Shown here: positions 22,201 through 34,986 of the stretch, in pieces
Layout of the letters: every line of letters begins with the position of its first letter
How positions within the stretch are numbered: position 1 is the stretch's first letter
NCBI GenBank assembly: GCA_964036275.1
Contig: OZ038433.1
Location: 14,278,457-14,342,456, forward strand
DNA: 64,000 nucleotides
Direction of reading: 5' to 3'
DNA from: Litoditis marina
Lineage: Eukaryota > Nematoda > Chromadorea > Rhabditida > Rhabditidae
Position numbers and translations under genes: made by a program
The notes under the pieces: generated by a model
What the model was told of the DNA's origin: nothing
What the model saw: only the letters and a program-made list of their open reading frames with translations
Databases searched by the model: none

Positions 22201-25200
22201 GTTTTCCCTTGTAAGTTGAACACTCAAGAGGAGCAGAACCAATTAGCAGAAGGCTTCACGGTTACCAATTTCATTCAAATTGGCAGTAAAGAGCGTGTCA
22301 GAACACAGTCTTTACTACGCTCGTCTCACTATTCCTACCGTCTCCTACATTGGAATTCAACACTGTTTCTGTTTGACCTACGGTGTAGTGATTATACGTC
22401 ATTCGTCTTTATCGGTATTCCTCGATACTACCAAACTCCGTCTTCCCACTCGACTATCTGTTTGACATACCTATGAACTAGATGCCATATGTTCTATATA
22501 GTTTTCTCCTACATAGTTACAAACTCTCATTCTAGCCAACCTACCGTCTTGCTTGGACTGATAAGGAAAACTGTAGTTTGTAGTCTGAAACTCCCCTCCC
22601 AGTCGACCTACCGTATCCTGACTTGGAACTCTATCCTGCTCCTGTCCTCCGTCAGAACTGCCGGTGCATCCATCATGTCCCAGATACTACTCGTCGCGTA
22701 TTCCGAGAAGTCCACACGATCCGCGTGCAGGAAATCTAGTTTTATCTCGTCACGATTGTACTGAAATACATTTTTATATTAGGATTTGTAAAATAAACTG
22801 TCACCCTAAAGATATTTCCCAAATACGAAGTTCCTTCCCGGCACACACGTGACAAATAGTGCTAAATGAAACTATTCCTCTCTGGTATAACCATGCATTT
22901 AGAAAGTAGTATACTTGTAAATGTTTTATATTCATTTCAGATGTTGAAAGTTTAATTGATTACATGTACTCAGTTAAACTTTCCGGAAAAATTTATTTTT
23001 ATCGCGCCCTCGAATACCCCAAGCTAGCTGTTCAAAAATTAGGTTAGAACACATCTTACGATGGCTTTTTCCTAAGTACCTTAAGATACTGGGTTTAAAC
23101 CAATTAATCAAAGAATGAAGAAAAGGTGTGCGCTGGTGCGCCGTATTTAATATTGGTCGCGCGGCAGATGAGAGCAGCGAGACGCAGACAACGAGGGAGA
23201 GCAACTCACGGTTCGTTATCAACGAATAATATCACTTCGGTTTTTGGCTAATATCTGATTAATCAACCTTTGTAAGCAATCACAGAGAAATAAAAACCGC
23301 TAATTGACAGCAAAGTTACTGCAGTTCTACCCCGGTTTGACTGCCGATTTACCGCTGGTAGTACCGCGGTACTATCAGCGGTAAATCGGCAGTAAATCTG
23401 CAGTAAACCCGCAGTAAATGCGTAGTAAAGTAATTGGTATTCAAATCTACCACAAATTATCTAAAATAAAACTTTTTCAAAAAACAGTTTAATTTAACGC
23501 AATAGGAGCGCTCTATGCATCCTATCAGCATCAAAGTATAATATGATACCTTTCCGTTCTCGAAAAGTACCTCAAACTTGGGTAATTAAACCGAAATCAA
23601 CTCAAACCTCAACGACTAGTGATGGAGAAGTCCGTACTTAAGAAAGGGCGGAAAATATTTTTTTCAAAATTCGTTTTTAAGGGTGAAAATGCATTCAATT
23701 CTCCAATATGCATGAATATTATTTGTACATCAGGATATCTGAACAGATTTCTCGAAAATCATGATTTGGTGAAGAAATTGAAGTTATGAGCAACAACCAT
23801 GAAAGTGCTTCTCTTAAATTTCCAATATATGGTTTTCCATCATGATTTGCTAAGTAAAATGTTAATTCGTTCCATTTTAAACGATTGAATACTCATATTA
23901 TAGAAATGCAGTTGCCAGTAACTCACCATAACGTTCGAAATAAAAGTTGAGCTGTCAGACTTGAAAAAAAATATCTGCTCATTTTCTCGAAACTGATTTG
24001 TATAATCTCCGATACGTTTATCCCTTCATTTTTTGAGTTTTAATATTGCATTTCCACACGAAACACGCACTTCTGAGTAATTTACTATGAATCTACTGCG
24101 GGTTTACTGCGGGTTTACTGCACGTTTACTGCGGATCTACCACGGGTTCGCCTTACTACGGGTTTACTGCGGATTTAACCCTGGTCACGAAATTCCTATG
24201 CAATACAAATACAAATTGTTCCGATTTGAAAGAGGGAACATGTGGCGGCCAATTCCACAAGGAACCCAGTATTTCGTTAACCCTACCAGGTAACCTTAAC
24301 CGGTTACCTGGCTAACCCTTTTGTTAACCACTTGTTAACCCTCTTTTACAATGTCTTTTGGGGCAAATTTAGGGTTACCAAGTGTTAAACAAAAGGGTTA
24401 ACCAGGTAACCCGGTTAATGGTTAACGGCTAGGGTTAACGAAATACCGGGTTAAACAAGGAATTCGCCACATGTCACGGCGTTCTCAACAACAGCTTTAT
24501 TGGATAAGGAACTCGCGTCCTCAATTTTAGACGCTCCGCAAATAACTCGCGTGAAAATATGCGCGATACGCAGCGAATTAGTGCTGCGACCATTCCAAAT
24601 TGCAGTGGGATACAGTTTCCCGCCACGAAAACTTTGTGGACGGAGCTCAATACAATTTTAATCGCAAAAATTATTGTACGAGAACACCGTGATGTTGCGG
24701 TGATATTTTAATAGTTTAGGTTAATACAGTAATTTCAGATAATTTGGGTACCGATGCGCATGAGTTTGTCGTATGCACTAGAAAGTTAGTGAAAGTTCAC
24801 TGATAATACAGCAGTTTCACTTTCATAACTAGTTTTCTAACACACCGTCCAACTTCCAAAAGTGAGACTGCATCTCTGATCATCGAATGGAAAGTACTCG
24901 ACATCTGGAAAGAATCGGATATGCAGAATTTCTATTCATTCGTAAAGGAAAAAGCTCGAATTAAAGTTATGCTTTTATAGCTGACTATATTAATATATAA
25001 TCACATTTGTGTTATAGTGCTCACTTACTTTTAGCAAAAACTAACTTTTTCACTTAGTTTTTCCGTGTTTGTAGTTCGATCCTGCCGTGTTTCAGTCGTG
25101 ATTCGAAGACACTTCTCTGTATCCGATTAAAACTACAAAACTAAAGGGAAAAAGAGTAGTCTTCTGCACTACCAAACCAACCGATAATACAACTGCTTTT

Positions 25201-28200
25201 GTATATAGCCGGCGGCACCCAGAGCACTTCTCCAGTGTGGTAGATCAACGCATTGCACATGAAGGAAACCTCATAGTTACCGTCCGCACTGGAAATGTTT
25301 GATTTGTTCGCACTATTAATATATTAATTTTAAAAATGTTGCATCATGTTGCATCACTTCATATACATATTTTGTGTCTTCAGAAAGTAAAACAGTATTC
25401 TGAGAGGTTGTAGAAAAAGTGTGTATTGTTAATGTAATTTAGAAATGATGTTAGAATTGAGCTATTTGTAGTTCGCTGTCCAAACTACAATCTTTAACTC
25501 ATTGAAGAGAACTTTAGTATTTGAAGAAAAAAACAATTGTGTTATTAATTTGTTTTTGAACTGATGTTTGATTTGAGCTATTTGTAGTTTGATGTCTAAA
25601 CTACAATATAGAACTAACTTATTGAATAGAACAATATCGGGTAGCCATATTTTATCGGGCGCCACTCGTATTTGAGTAATCCCATCGTAATCTTTCGGCT
25701 CCCACTGCATTTGAAAATCGCGCCATTTCTGGAAATGAAATGGGTTTAGAGAGTATGTATACATTTTATCACCTGTTTGTAAAGTTACGAATTGGTTAAT
25801 CTTGATAAATTCCTGATTATTTCAATGAAGAAAATGCAAAAAAGTTAAGCTAACATTTTGTGCACAAGACCGATTACCGAAAAATGACTAATTCACAAGA
25901 AGTTAAAGTTAAAGTTAAAGTAAACCCTGTACTTCAAAGTTCCACGCGGAACTTTGCAGAGGACAGTCTCAGAGGGAAACTCTGTTAGGCAGACCGAGTT
26001 TAGCCTACCATCCCCATGCGGCCAGGGAGCATTAGGGGAGGATTTAACTTTCGTAGATAGTCTACTACCAATTTATCGCCTCCGAAGAGATGAATTGGTA
26101 GTAGACTATCGCCTTGGTTGGGCAGTGGTGGGGATCGAACGTGTGACCCTCTGAGTGGTGGGTGGCGCCTAAACCACTACACCATTCCACCACGAAGAAG
26201 TGAATATTGAGTTTCTGAAACACATGATCGCTGAAATTGTAAACTCACAATAGTGAGCCAAACGTTCGTGTGCATAACTTGCTCTTTCTCATCCTGAAAC
26301 CAAAAGTTCGTTTTCAGAAAGTATCAGATCACACAAAGAATACACAGTTTTTGACGCGATCGCCTTTGTGTAGCAAATTACCGTTAGAAGTCATCACAAA
26401 TTATTGAACTTATATTGCTAGACATCTTAGTCAATACTCTGAACTTCAATGGAAGATGAGCATTTGAAAAGGTTTTTTGGTATGGAACACATCATACTCA
26501 CATAACAGAAAATATTCCATTCCTAATCTAAATAGATGATGAGATTTTGAAAATGTTGGTGTCCAGTTGAAGTTGCTATTATACCCCACCACATTGATGA
26601 GCAGCACGAGTTGCATGGCGATCTTGACTATCATGGGCAGTTCGGACTTGTTCCTGACCGGCTGAACCAGCGAGTTGTAACTCCGGAAAAGGTCGATCAT
26701 CAGCCGGTCCTCCGCGTCTGTCGCCACACTCACCATGGCTGAAAACAGGTCGGACTACGGAAAGTACGACAATTACAAAATGTCTAAGTTCACAAAATTT
26801 GTGTTTCATGTGGGACTCGTACCTACCAAGTTGGATACGCCATAAACATAACACCCAAAATTCGACCGCAAAGAAATCAAACTACCAAACTACAGACTCG
26901 GGGTTAGGGTAGAATACACCATGGTATTTCTTTGGAAAGAGTGAACCCCATACATACAGTAAGTACCAAACTACGAAAAGTTTGCTTTATCTGGAACTCG
27001 AACTTGACCCAAACATTCGTCACGCGGTTGTATCTCTGCTACGGCATGCAAAATAATGTTCAGTAGCGTTGAGTAAGTATAAAAAATGACTAAATCTTCG
27101 TTATAGTGAGTGCAAAATTTAAAAACTTTGGTCTCTCGACGGAATCGAACCTACGAGAAAACGTTTCGTAGCAGGGCGCTAACCACTGCGCTATCAGATT
27201 ATAAACCCGGCACGTTATGGAATCGAAGACATCTGTGCGTACACAGCGGAAAGTGAGATATACAGTACCCTCCCGCCTTTTCGTTGGCAAGGACTACATA
27301 GGTCTCTGCATACACGCCATAATACTTCTGATCGCAAAGCAACAGAGATCAACTACAAACACAGCGGTATACGACTTTTCGGCACTCGAACCTTGTTCGA
27401 AATGTTGCTACGCGCCTAGGTGTCCGCAGCAATATACTTGCAAGTAGCGCTGAGAAAGTAGGAACTTGTTTTCGAATGAAGTGAAACATGAACATTTTTC
27501 TGTTTTTGAATGAAAGTTATGAGTTTTCACACTTCCTGACAATGATTTAATATATTCTCAAAGTGGAAGTGGACCATTACTGGTTGCAGTCCAAGACAAT
27601 TCTGATGAATTTTAATTATTCATTCTTTAATAAAACCAGCGTAAATTGAGAAATGTTATGTTTGAAACATAATGATCTATTCCATAAAACGTTTAGGAAC
27701 GGGTTGTGTAGAGGAATGGATTACTGGGAGAATGCTTGCTTTCTTGAGCCTCGCTGCACACACTAAGCCCCTTTTGGATAGAGGGAGAGGAAAGAGTAAA
27801 GAAGAGAGATAGAGAAAGAGGGAAAGGGAGAGACATATAAAAGAAAGAGACATTGATGAAGATAACATGGAATGGAAGAGTGAGAGAGGAAAGAAGAGAG
27901 AGAGAGAGGAGAGGAGAGAGAGAGGAAAGAAGAGAGAGGGAGGAGAAGAGAGAGAGAGGGAAGAAGAGAGAGAAAGATGTCTGGAGAGGAGAAGGAAAAG
28001 GAGAGAATGAGTGAAACAGGCGAAGAAAAAAAGAGGAAAAAAGATTCATGAAAGTTCGCTACGATTTGCTTGCTCACTCATATCCTATGCAGCAGCATAG
28101 AATGCAGGTAGCGGATCTTATTACTTTTCTCCGAGGTAGTTGATATCTTATTTTTACTATGAATTGATTATAAACAACAAGTTTTCGTTTTTTATGTATG

Positions 28201-29756
28201 AGCGTAAATCCGGAACTGAATACATTTATTCACAGTCAGCTATGATTTAGAACTTTGACTGTCGCACTAAATTTTTGACGAAACCCAGCAAAATAACGCA
28301 ATTTCTCACAACAGGGTATTCCATAACATTATATTTTAACACATTCACCTGAAATTACGCAAAAAAAAAATCAAAACTATAATGATTGTTGCTCACAAAT
28401 CAAAACTATTCTGATCATTGTTCAAAATTTGAAAAAAAATCAGGGCTAAACTTGCTAAGACACCCTGGATATTGGTTAGTTTGGAATGTAGAAACGGGCT
28501 AATGGAGAGTGCTAAGTGAAATGGAATTTACCCACAATGAATGAGATTCACACTCAAATGTGGAACGGAAACTAAGTTTGGGTGGAGTGGAAACATTTGG
28601 ATAAACACCAAAACATCACTTCTCGAGCAGAATAGTTTCGAGATTATTCTCAAATTCTAATGTTGATAGTTTATATTCAATAACGCTTAGAATGGTAATT
28701 TTTTTGTCCGTTGAACAGCAAAACCAAATTTTTACGCTTTCAAAAATTGAAATCAAGAAAACGAGAATATAAGATTACAGTGGTATTTAAAATGATAATT
28801 TACGAATTGATTTGGATGTTATTGAGTTTGAGAAGATTGTAACTATAACATCATTCTTTCCTGTTTTTATTCTCGTACAAAATGTTTATCTTGCACTTTA
28901 TTTTCACTCCAATGTTCGCATAGGTTCTCTGATTCATTAGCACATTTACCCCAAGAGAAGATTGAGTAGACATATCAGTCACTGAATTTCATATTCCTCT
29001 TCTAGCATAAGATAATAATACAACGTTAATTGTGCATGAGACAAAATAGAACAATGAAACGAACCACACCGTTAGAAAGTTGTACCACAGAACGAATCCC
29101 CAACGATTCTACAAACCATTATAGTGAGTGCCAAATTTATAAGTTTCTGACTCTCGTCGGAATCGAACCTGCGAGCAAAAGATTCGTAGCGAGGGCGTTT
29201 TCCGCTGCGCTATTAGAGCACATAGAGGGCAAGCTTAGAAATCTAAGACATGTGTGCGTACACAGCGGAAAGTGAGATATACAGTATCCTCCCGCCTTTC
29301 TGTTGGCAACGACTATACTACCAGGGAGTGTCGATCTAACTACTGAGCACAACAACGTTTGAGATAGACTAGGTCAGTGCGCGAAAAAATCAGGTAAGTG
29401 ATTCATATGCAGAAAACTTCATTTTTTTTGTTCACAACAATTTTTGTTGATAATGTAACTCTGGATGTTAACAATCACATAAGTATTCGGTTACTCACAA
29501 ATAGTTGTTTTCCGTTTTTATTTTCTTTACTTTTGATTGTGATCCCAAACTTTTTTCTCCATAAAACTTTGTGATCCCAAACTTTTTTTTCCATGAAGAG
29601 CACGTGTGTGTAATTGAAAAAACTTATACCGAATCAACGTAAAACACATTTTTCGTTCAGTTATTGTTGTGAAACTATGAAGCTATTTTAGATGCAATGA
29701 AAAAACTTGAACTCACCTCCCGAGATCAGCAACAATATCGTTATTAGAAAGTACAT
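19262..29756 (-). CDS. lev-1: Non-alpha levamisole-type acetylcholine receptor subunit (LEV-1)
   Basis: Cys-loop cation-channel subunit of the body-muscle levamisole receptor. Thirteen exons: 29717-29756, 26590-26738, 26249-26293, 25619-25728, 25182-25288, 24846-24904, 22612-22760, 22017-22111, 21610-21845, 20924-21081, 20071-20197, 19618-19714, 19262-19383. All phases agree, giving 497 residues. Exon 1 is a signal peptide ([12 protein letters not shown]). Features in order: NVWLTIKW and [17 protein letters not shown]; the Cys-loop with Cys148 and Cys162 thirteen residues apart around FPFDDQ; TM1 about 224-246; TM2 about 255-273 ([17 protein letters not shown]); TM3 about 290-308; cytoplasmic loop with [11 protein letters not shown]4 about 435-457. 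No vicinal Cys pair precedes TM1, so it is a non-alpha subunit. [19 protein letters not shown] and the [10 protein letters not shown] loop match LEV-1 better than UNC-29 from memory. AATAAA at 19239-19244 (minus strand). Confidence 0.93.
20340..20760. repeat. Poly-G / poly-C rich element in a lev-1 intron
   Basis: Two uninterrupted G tracts of about 22-25 bases (near 20574-20596 and 20683-20705) sit among many C5-C10 and G5-G7 runs arranged in both orientations, within the intron between exons 10 and 11. Strong G-quadruplex potential. Confidence 0.85.
23318..24186. mobile_element. Element with sub-terminal inverted repeat arrays
   Basis: The left end holds several copies of TAAACCCGCAGTAAA-like units plus a palindrome around GGTAGTACCGCGGTACTATC. 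The right end (24083-24186) holds the inverted units CTGCGGGTTTA repeated about six times. The interior of about 650 bases is AT-rich and non-coding. It lies in the lev-1 intron between exons 6 and 7. A non-autonomous DNA transposon is inferred. Confidence 0.6.
24238..24474. repeat. 237-bp palindromic element V
   Basis: Starts ACATGTGGCG and ends CGCCACATGT. The arms contain alternating GGTTAACC, GTTACC and GTTAAC motifs that pair along most of the length. Adjacent to element U in the same lev-1 intron. Confidence 0.7.
25067..25141. repeat. Short foldback with GTTTGTAGTTYGATC ends
   Basis: GTGTTTGTAGTTCGATCC at the left and a degenerate complement (GATTAAAACTACAAAAC) at the right, 75 bp. One of many dispersed copies or half-copies of this terminal motif across the window. 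Confidence 0.55.
25900..26192 (-). repeat. Second tRNA-derived SINE type, full length
   Basis: Read on the minus strand: a tRNA-like head with TGGTGTAGTGGTTTAGGCG (A box) and CACGTTCGATCCCC (B box), then a perfect-looking hairpin around GATAGTCTACTACCAATT, then a body and a (TTTAAC)n-type tail near 25900-25922. GGTGG and CCACC could pair as a short acceptor stem. It lies in the lev-1 intron between exons 3 and 4. Confidence 0.65.
27102..27300 (-). repeat. tRNA-derived SINE family S, copy 3
   Basis: Full-length copy in the first lev-1 intron, with the TAGCGCAGTGGTTAGCG and TAGGTTCGATTCCGTC boxes on the minus strand. Confidence 0.8.
27779..27985. repeat. GA microsatellite in lev-1 intron 1
   Basis: About 200 bp of GAGAGA/GGAAGA. 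On the lev-1 transcript strand this is CU-rich. Confidence 0.9.
29120..29319 (-). repeat. tRNA-derived SINE family S, copy 4
   Basis: Full-length copy in the first lev-1 intron. Its A box has one change (GCGCAGCGGAAAACG), so it may be inactive. Confidence 0.75.
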
Positions 29757-30000
29757 AGTTTAGTTGAATAAAACTTGAATGATTAGAATAATGTGTTTAC
29801 TTCTCGTAAAATGGCCAAATCATAGATTATCGAGTGAAATCAATAGGTATAGAGAGCAACTGCCATGTGTTCTCGGGCCCTGTTAAAACGCGCTTCTCAA
29901 TGCAGCACTCCGAGTGGCATTGAGGCACGCTTCCTCTCACTACCTCTATTCATCATTAGTGCTCTCTCCTAATGAATCCATCTCTCTATATATCTATTTC

Positions 30001-30024
30001 TCCCTCTCTCTCTCTCTCCGTTTC

Positions 30025-30074
<50 letters not shown>
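30001..30074. repeat. CT microsatellite
   Basis: CTCTCT run with a long pure (CT)n core, about 250 bases upstream of the lev-1 start. Confidence 0.9.
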
Positions 30075-32957
30075 CTGTGTGTCTATCTTTTATTGCTCTC
30101 AATCTCAATTTCGTATTGCTTGTTTCTCCCCCTCTCTCTTTCGCACTGCTTTTTTCTAGTTTTCACTCTCATTTTCTCTTAAGCACCTTCTTGTCTCTAT
30201 CTATCTCTTTACCTGTGCCTCTCTTTTTCTCTCTCTCTCATCTTTCTTGTTGTCCTCAATCTTTTCAAGCTGACACATTTCACAAATCTGTTCATCATTG
30301 TCCACTTTTTTTTCCTTTCGACATTTTCCTCCCATTTACTTTGTTGTTTTTCTCCTAACACCCTAACCAACCGTGCTACGTGTTTTTCATTGCATTTCCT
30401 TGTTTCGATAAAATCTCCTTTCGAATTCCCGCATTTTCACGAAACGAAGAAACTGAAAGGGCACTATAGATTACGCTAGCATTTACAACACGAATTAGTT
30501 TCTTTGAACCCTAAAATACACTGTTTTTATATTAAATTGTCCACTAGTCCAAAATATGCAGCATGCCATACTCATGCGATAGAACTCCCAGCTAACCTCA
30601 ACGTACATATTTTTATTGATAGAGTAGAAACAAAACGGAATTATTGAGAAAATAACATTCGATCCTTCTCAGAGTCTCGTATTCCATAGGCTACTTAGTA
30701 CTTTTTCAAAACATAGTTTTCAAGTTTGGCTCCTACATAACGTTAAATAAGGACATACCGTTAAATAAGGTGGGTCAGAGACAAATAAACAACAACAACA
30801 ACAACTTTTTCTATGTGTTTTCCTAATGACTCGCAATTATCTGCCAAATGGTTGGCGCGAAAAGTCCAAGGTTTCTGTGATAATTGAAGGCGAATTTCGG
30901 TGAATCAGACATACTCGAAATTCCGATGACGTCATCATATTTGGGGAAGAACACAGTTTTGCTGTGTAAATGAACTAGTAGACATATAAAAATGCCCACG
31001 ATTGTATAATGTTGTTATTATTGTTGCTGATGTTGTTTACTGGTTTTGTTATTTCGTAGTTTTGCGTATGAGCATTTGCTCTTGTATGTAAATGTCGTCC
31101 TAGTTCAATATTAAGAGCAAACCGTGATTATTTTCGAACATACTTTTTATGAAAATGATTCCATTTGAAGAAGTATGGGGACAGTTTGACAACAGTGTCT
31201 CTCCAACTCTCACATAACGTTGATGTTATCGGTTTGCTCACATTATGTGGAACAAACGTACTACTCGAGGTGAATATCCTTCATGTGCTGCACACCTTTC
31301 AGCGTTTCTGTGGTTTTCATTGAGTTAAGATAGTAGAGCAGAAGCTTGAGAAACTGGTGGACCAATATATTTTAAAAAGATCTTGAAATATCCAACTAAC
31401 TAATCCACTCCGGTTTGGGTTCTTAGTCATTTAACCTTGCGTTTTACGGTCATCTAGTTAGCGCGCTGCCAATTCCTTTGTTATTATCTTGTTTCTTGTT
31501 GATTGACCTACTGTGACTGGAAAACTTACATGAGCATATAGACAATGTGCGACACATTGAATATATAATCTGTAATAATTTCAAATAGAATTCTTTTTCT
31601 CATTTGCAAACAATAACGGAAGTATAGATGTGCCTCAACGACTGTATGGTCCATAGCTTCGTGCCAGTTTGACCTAAATACACGCGGAGCTCAACCAGTT
31701 CTGAGAAAAGAGCAATCACAGCAAGTTGGCTTTTAAAGGCAAACCTCACCTCTCACATTGCTTACTTCATATTACTTCTAGTATGATAATGACCTGTCCC
31801 CCACATTTTTCTCAACTTAGTTGTCATTATTTGATATTGTAAGACTGAAAGTAAATTAACAAGTGAGCCTAGCAAAAACAGTTAGAAACCAGTTTCAGAG
31901 GCACTGATCATTTTTACGGGTTTCACTGAAATGTATTTAAAAACTTTGACACCAATGATTGTTTCGGACTATATGAAGAAACCAAGAAACACAAATCGGG
32001 GCGCGCATTGAATTCTCACGCGATCACACGTTCCACTTGATTATGTACTACAAGCAGAATGCACAATCTGATCGATGGTTCGGACATCGAACTTGTTTCT
32101 ACGGGGCAGTTATGAATGTTTCTCATAATTTCCACGTGGACTCGTTCAATTTACTTTTGTTCCCATCACACACACACTCTATATATTCGGTGCGTTTTGA
32201 ACCCATAACTCCGATAACATGTACAATTTCTTCGAATCGCGATGAGTCTTTCGAAAACACAGCTGCGTAGTGTCTTTTTGTCTAATTTGTTCGCGCCGAA
32301 CAGTGATTCAAAAACGAGTTCAACCAATCCACTTCGCCTCTCCCTTTTCTGGAATATCTACTCCACTGGATTTGTTTCGTAATATGACGTCACTGAGATT
32401 TTGATTTGGCTATATCTATCTCGGAGATCACAAATGACCAGTGTTGCTTCGTTTTCAAAAAACTTGTGATTTCAAATTTGAACACGCAATCCGTCTGGCC
32501 TACGTTTGTTTCATAGTTTAGGGAGATTGTTAAAAAGCTGCTCAAGCAACAAAGCAACAGTTTAGTATAAATTTGAACAACATAAATCATTGTCTTTTTT
32601 TAATAAATTTACCAGCATATCAACTATACCTACATCTCTTGTTCCCCTATCCGCACCTAGTTATTCTTTTAGATTCTTCACTAGAGATAATATAATAGGT
32701 ATGTAAAACGTGAACATTATTGCAATCGCGTTTATCGTGTTTCGTACATTGTCACATTTTGCACGTTATATCATACGTTTTTTTATTTGAGTTCTTACTA
32801 TGTTATGTATGATTTTGAATATGACCAATAGAGAATGCCCTTTTCGCCTCCCAGCCACAAAAACAAACAACATTTTTTTCATGTTTCAAATTTGCCTCGA
32901 AATTTTGTTAGCAGACAGCAAAAATCTACTTGAAAAGTTCTCAGACAATTTCCTGTC

Positions 32958-33030
32958 AATTAGTAAGCCATTTTTGTAGCGGCCTCGACGAGAGAGTGTG
33001 CAAATCAGAGAGATGCAGACTGTCGCAGCC
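32958..33030. repeat. Partial copy of GAGACGCAGA foldback repeat
   Basis: ATTAGTAAGCCATTTTTGTAG followed by GCCTCGACGAGAGAGTGTGC and GAGATGCAGACTGTC closely match the left arm of the foldback at 60746. Confidence 0.55.
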
Positions 33031-33694
33031 AATAATCTCCTTAAAACTACTTCAGAAATGTGGGAACATATACACTGTTCTCTTTCGAAACAAATGTAAT
33101 AGCTATGTGAAATGTTTTTACTCTAGATGACACGTTTTTCAAAAAAAAATTCACTATTAGGTTGTTTTATTTGAACAAAATATAATTGTGAAATCTGACA
33201 TCTCTTACTGAGCACATCAACCTAATCATATATATTTACTATTTTTACATGTATTGTATGACTATAGTGAAAGCCCTTTTCCCCTCCTCCCACCCATGTC
33301 CCGTATTCCATGTTCATATTTCTCGGCTGTCGCCTCCGTTCGCACTTTTCCCCCTATCTACCCATCGAATCTGCGTTTCTTTGAGTTGTGTCAGGGTAAT
33401 TTCGGATTCCAAAATGTTCTGAGACAAAAGATTTTATCTTTACTCCATTCTTCACGGTCACATGCTCGTGTGACTGACTACTTATATTGTTCTGATGGTT
33501 TTGTTCCGTGTTTCTGGAAAGTCTGTCATACAGAGGCTGGGCTACTAGTGGTACCGTTTTCCTAACATTTTCATAGCTTTTTCATTTTGCTTAATGCTAT
33601 GACTCTAATAGATAATGTTTACTTTTGAGCATATTAAAGAATCCGTACCGCTCTAATTTTGACTTATGAGTTAGCAATCTGACCTCTTGGCAAA

Positions 33695-34165
33695 TTAAAG
33701 GGACCTTCCCTCTTTAGTTTGGAGGTTTGAGCTAATTAGTCGATACTGATCACATTGAAAAACCAAAATCATTGATATAGGTGTCAACTCCCTGTCTTGC
33801 TCCGTGTTATAAAAAATGCGGCGCGACCACGCGCACGTACATACACCGCCGAGTTCACCTACGTACAAAATTTTCGAAACGTCCATAAAAATACAAAACC
33901 ATATTCAAAACATGGCCGGAATTACGAATATGAAATCTGTGAAAGAAGATTTGTAAAGATCATAAAAACTACGAAGCAGTGATAGATTAATGATTGCTGG
34001 ATTACAGTAACCCAAGCCCTGTTCGCTTGTATTTCGCTCCGTAATAGGAGGTTTTTCAAACTTTGTTTACGTAAGGTATGAACTTTCATCTTAAAAGAGA
34101 ACCAATGACTTTTTTAGTTTTTCAAAAACTACCTACATTGCACATTATAGAGGTACAGTCCCTTT
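33695..34165. mobile_element. 470-bp TTAA-type element R, copy 1
   Basis: Begins TTAAAGGGAC and ends GTCCCTTTGA, with short inverted termini. The interior is about 80 percent identical by eye to 55564-56024, including CACGCGCACGTACATACACC. No coding frame is shared between copies. Confidence 0.75.
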
Positions 34166-34741
34166 GAAAACCATTATCAAAAATATATACTTTCATATCT
34201 CTATCTTGCTTTGTTTTCTCAGAAAAGCGGCCTACGTAATGACACCGATAGGGGGGTTGCGTACGGCCGTACGGGGTATGCTCAAAATAGCCTATAGAAG
34301 TACAAATTTGTTTTCAAAACTCTCTATCATATACGACATCACAATTAGAGACTACAAAATAAAAATAAATCTGTACGTAAATGAACCAAGTCACGTTGCG
34401 TCACGTTGAAAATGTTCATGTCTCCTTATTTATTGCTTGATATTATGCAAATTTTACAAATTTTAGATCCAAAAATTAGTTCATGCTCTACGGGAAGACA
34501 TTAAGAAAGTTTTTTGAGCTTTTTAAATTTTTCGGGAGACTCAAATTTCTTTAAGAAAAATATATCAGTTTCGTACGGTTTCTTTAAGAAAAATATATCA
34601 GTTTCGTAGAAGGTGATGTTAACAAACTTCGTACATCTTGTTTCAACGATCACCAATTTTCTTTGAAGTACATATAGGTGACTCACGTTTGCTGCAGACT
34701 GTAGGGTTCGATCATTCCGAAACAGGCCAATACAGTGCAGA

Positions 34742-34900
34742 GTACGTATGCTAGAAGATCCCGGCACCTTCATCCCATCCTGCGTCTCCTCAAATATACG
34801 CTATTTCTGTACTCTAACATCCCGTTGGGATGTAAGAGACGACAAAATAGTGCGGCGAAGCGAGAGACGCAGGATGGAATGAAGGTGCCGGCATACGTAC
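34742..34900. repeat. Foldback element P, copy 2
   Basis: Same arms as 16987: TACGTATGCTAGAAGATCCC at the left and a complement ending GCCGGCATACGTAC at the right, where a short deletion removes part of the arm. Confidence 0.8.
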
Positions 34901-34919
34901 TTAGGTTGCCATACCTCGC

Positions 34920-34986
34920 TGTATTTGTAGTTTGATCCCGTTATTTTCGAAACCGTGGTCGTATCGTAAGCAAACTACAACAAACA
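34920..34986. repeat. Short foldback with GTTTGTAGTTTGATC ends
   Basis: TGTATTTGTAGTTTGATCCC and CAAACTACAACAAAC form inverted termini about 65 bases apart. Confidence 0.55.

Noticed and set aside
22761..25181. Apparent loss of the second Cys of the lev-1 Cys-loop
   Set aside because: A 59-bp exon at 24846-24904 encodes the missing segment with correct phase on both sides.
33254..33565. 103-codon plus-strand frame
   Set aside because: No splice partners, no start context and unbiased codon use.
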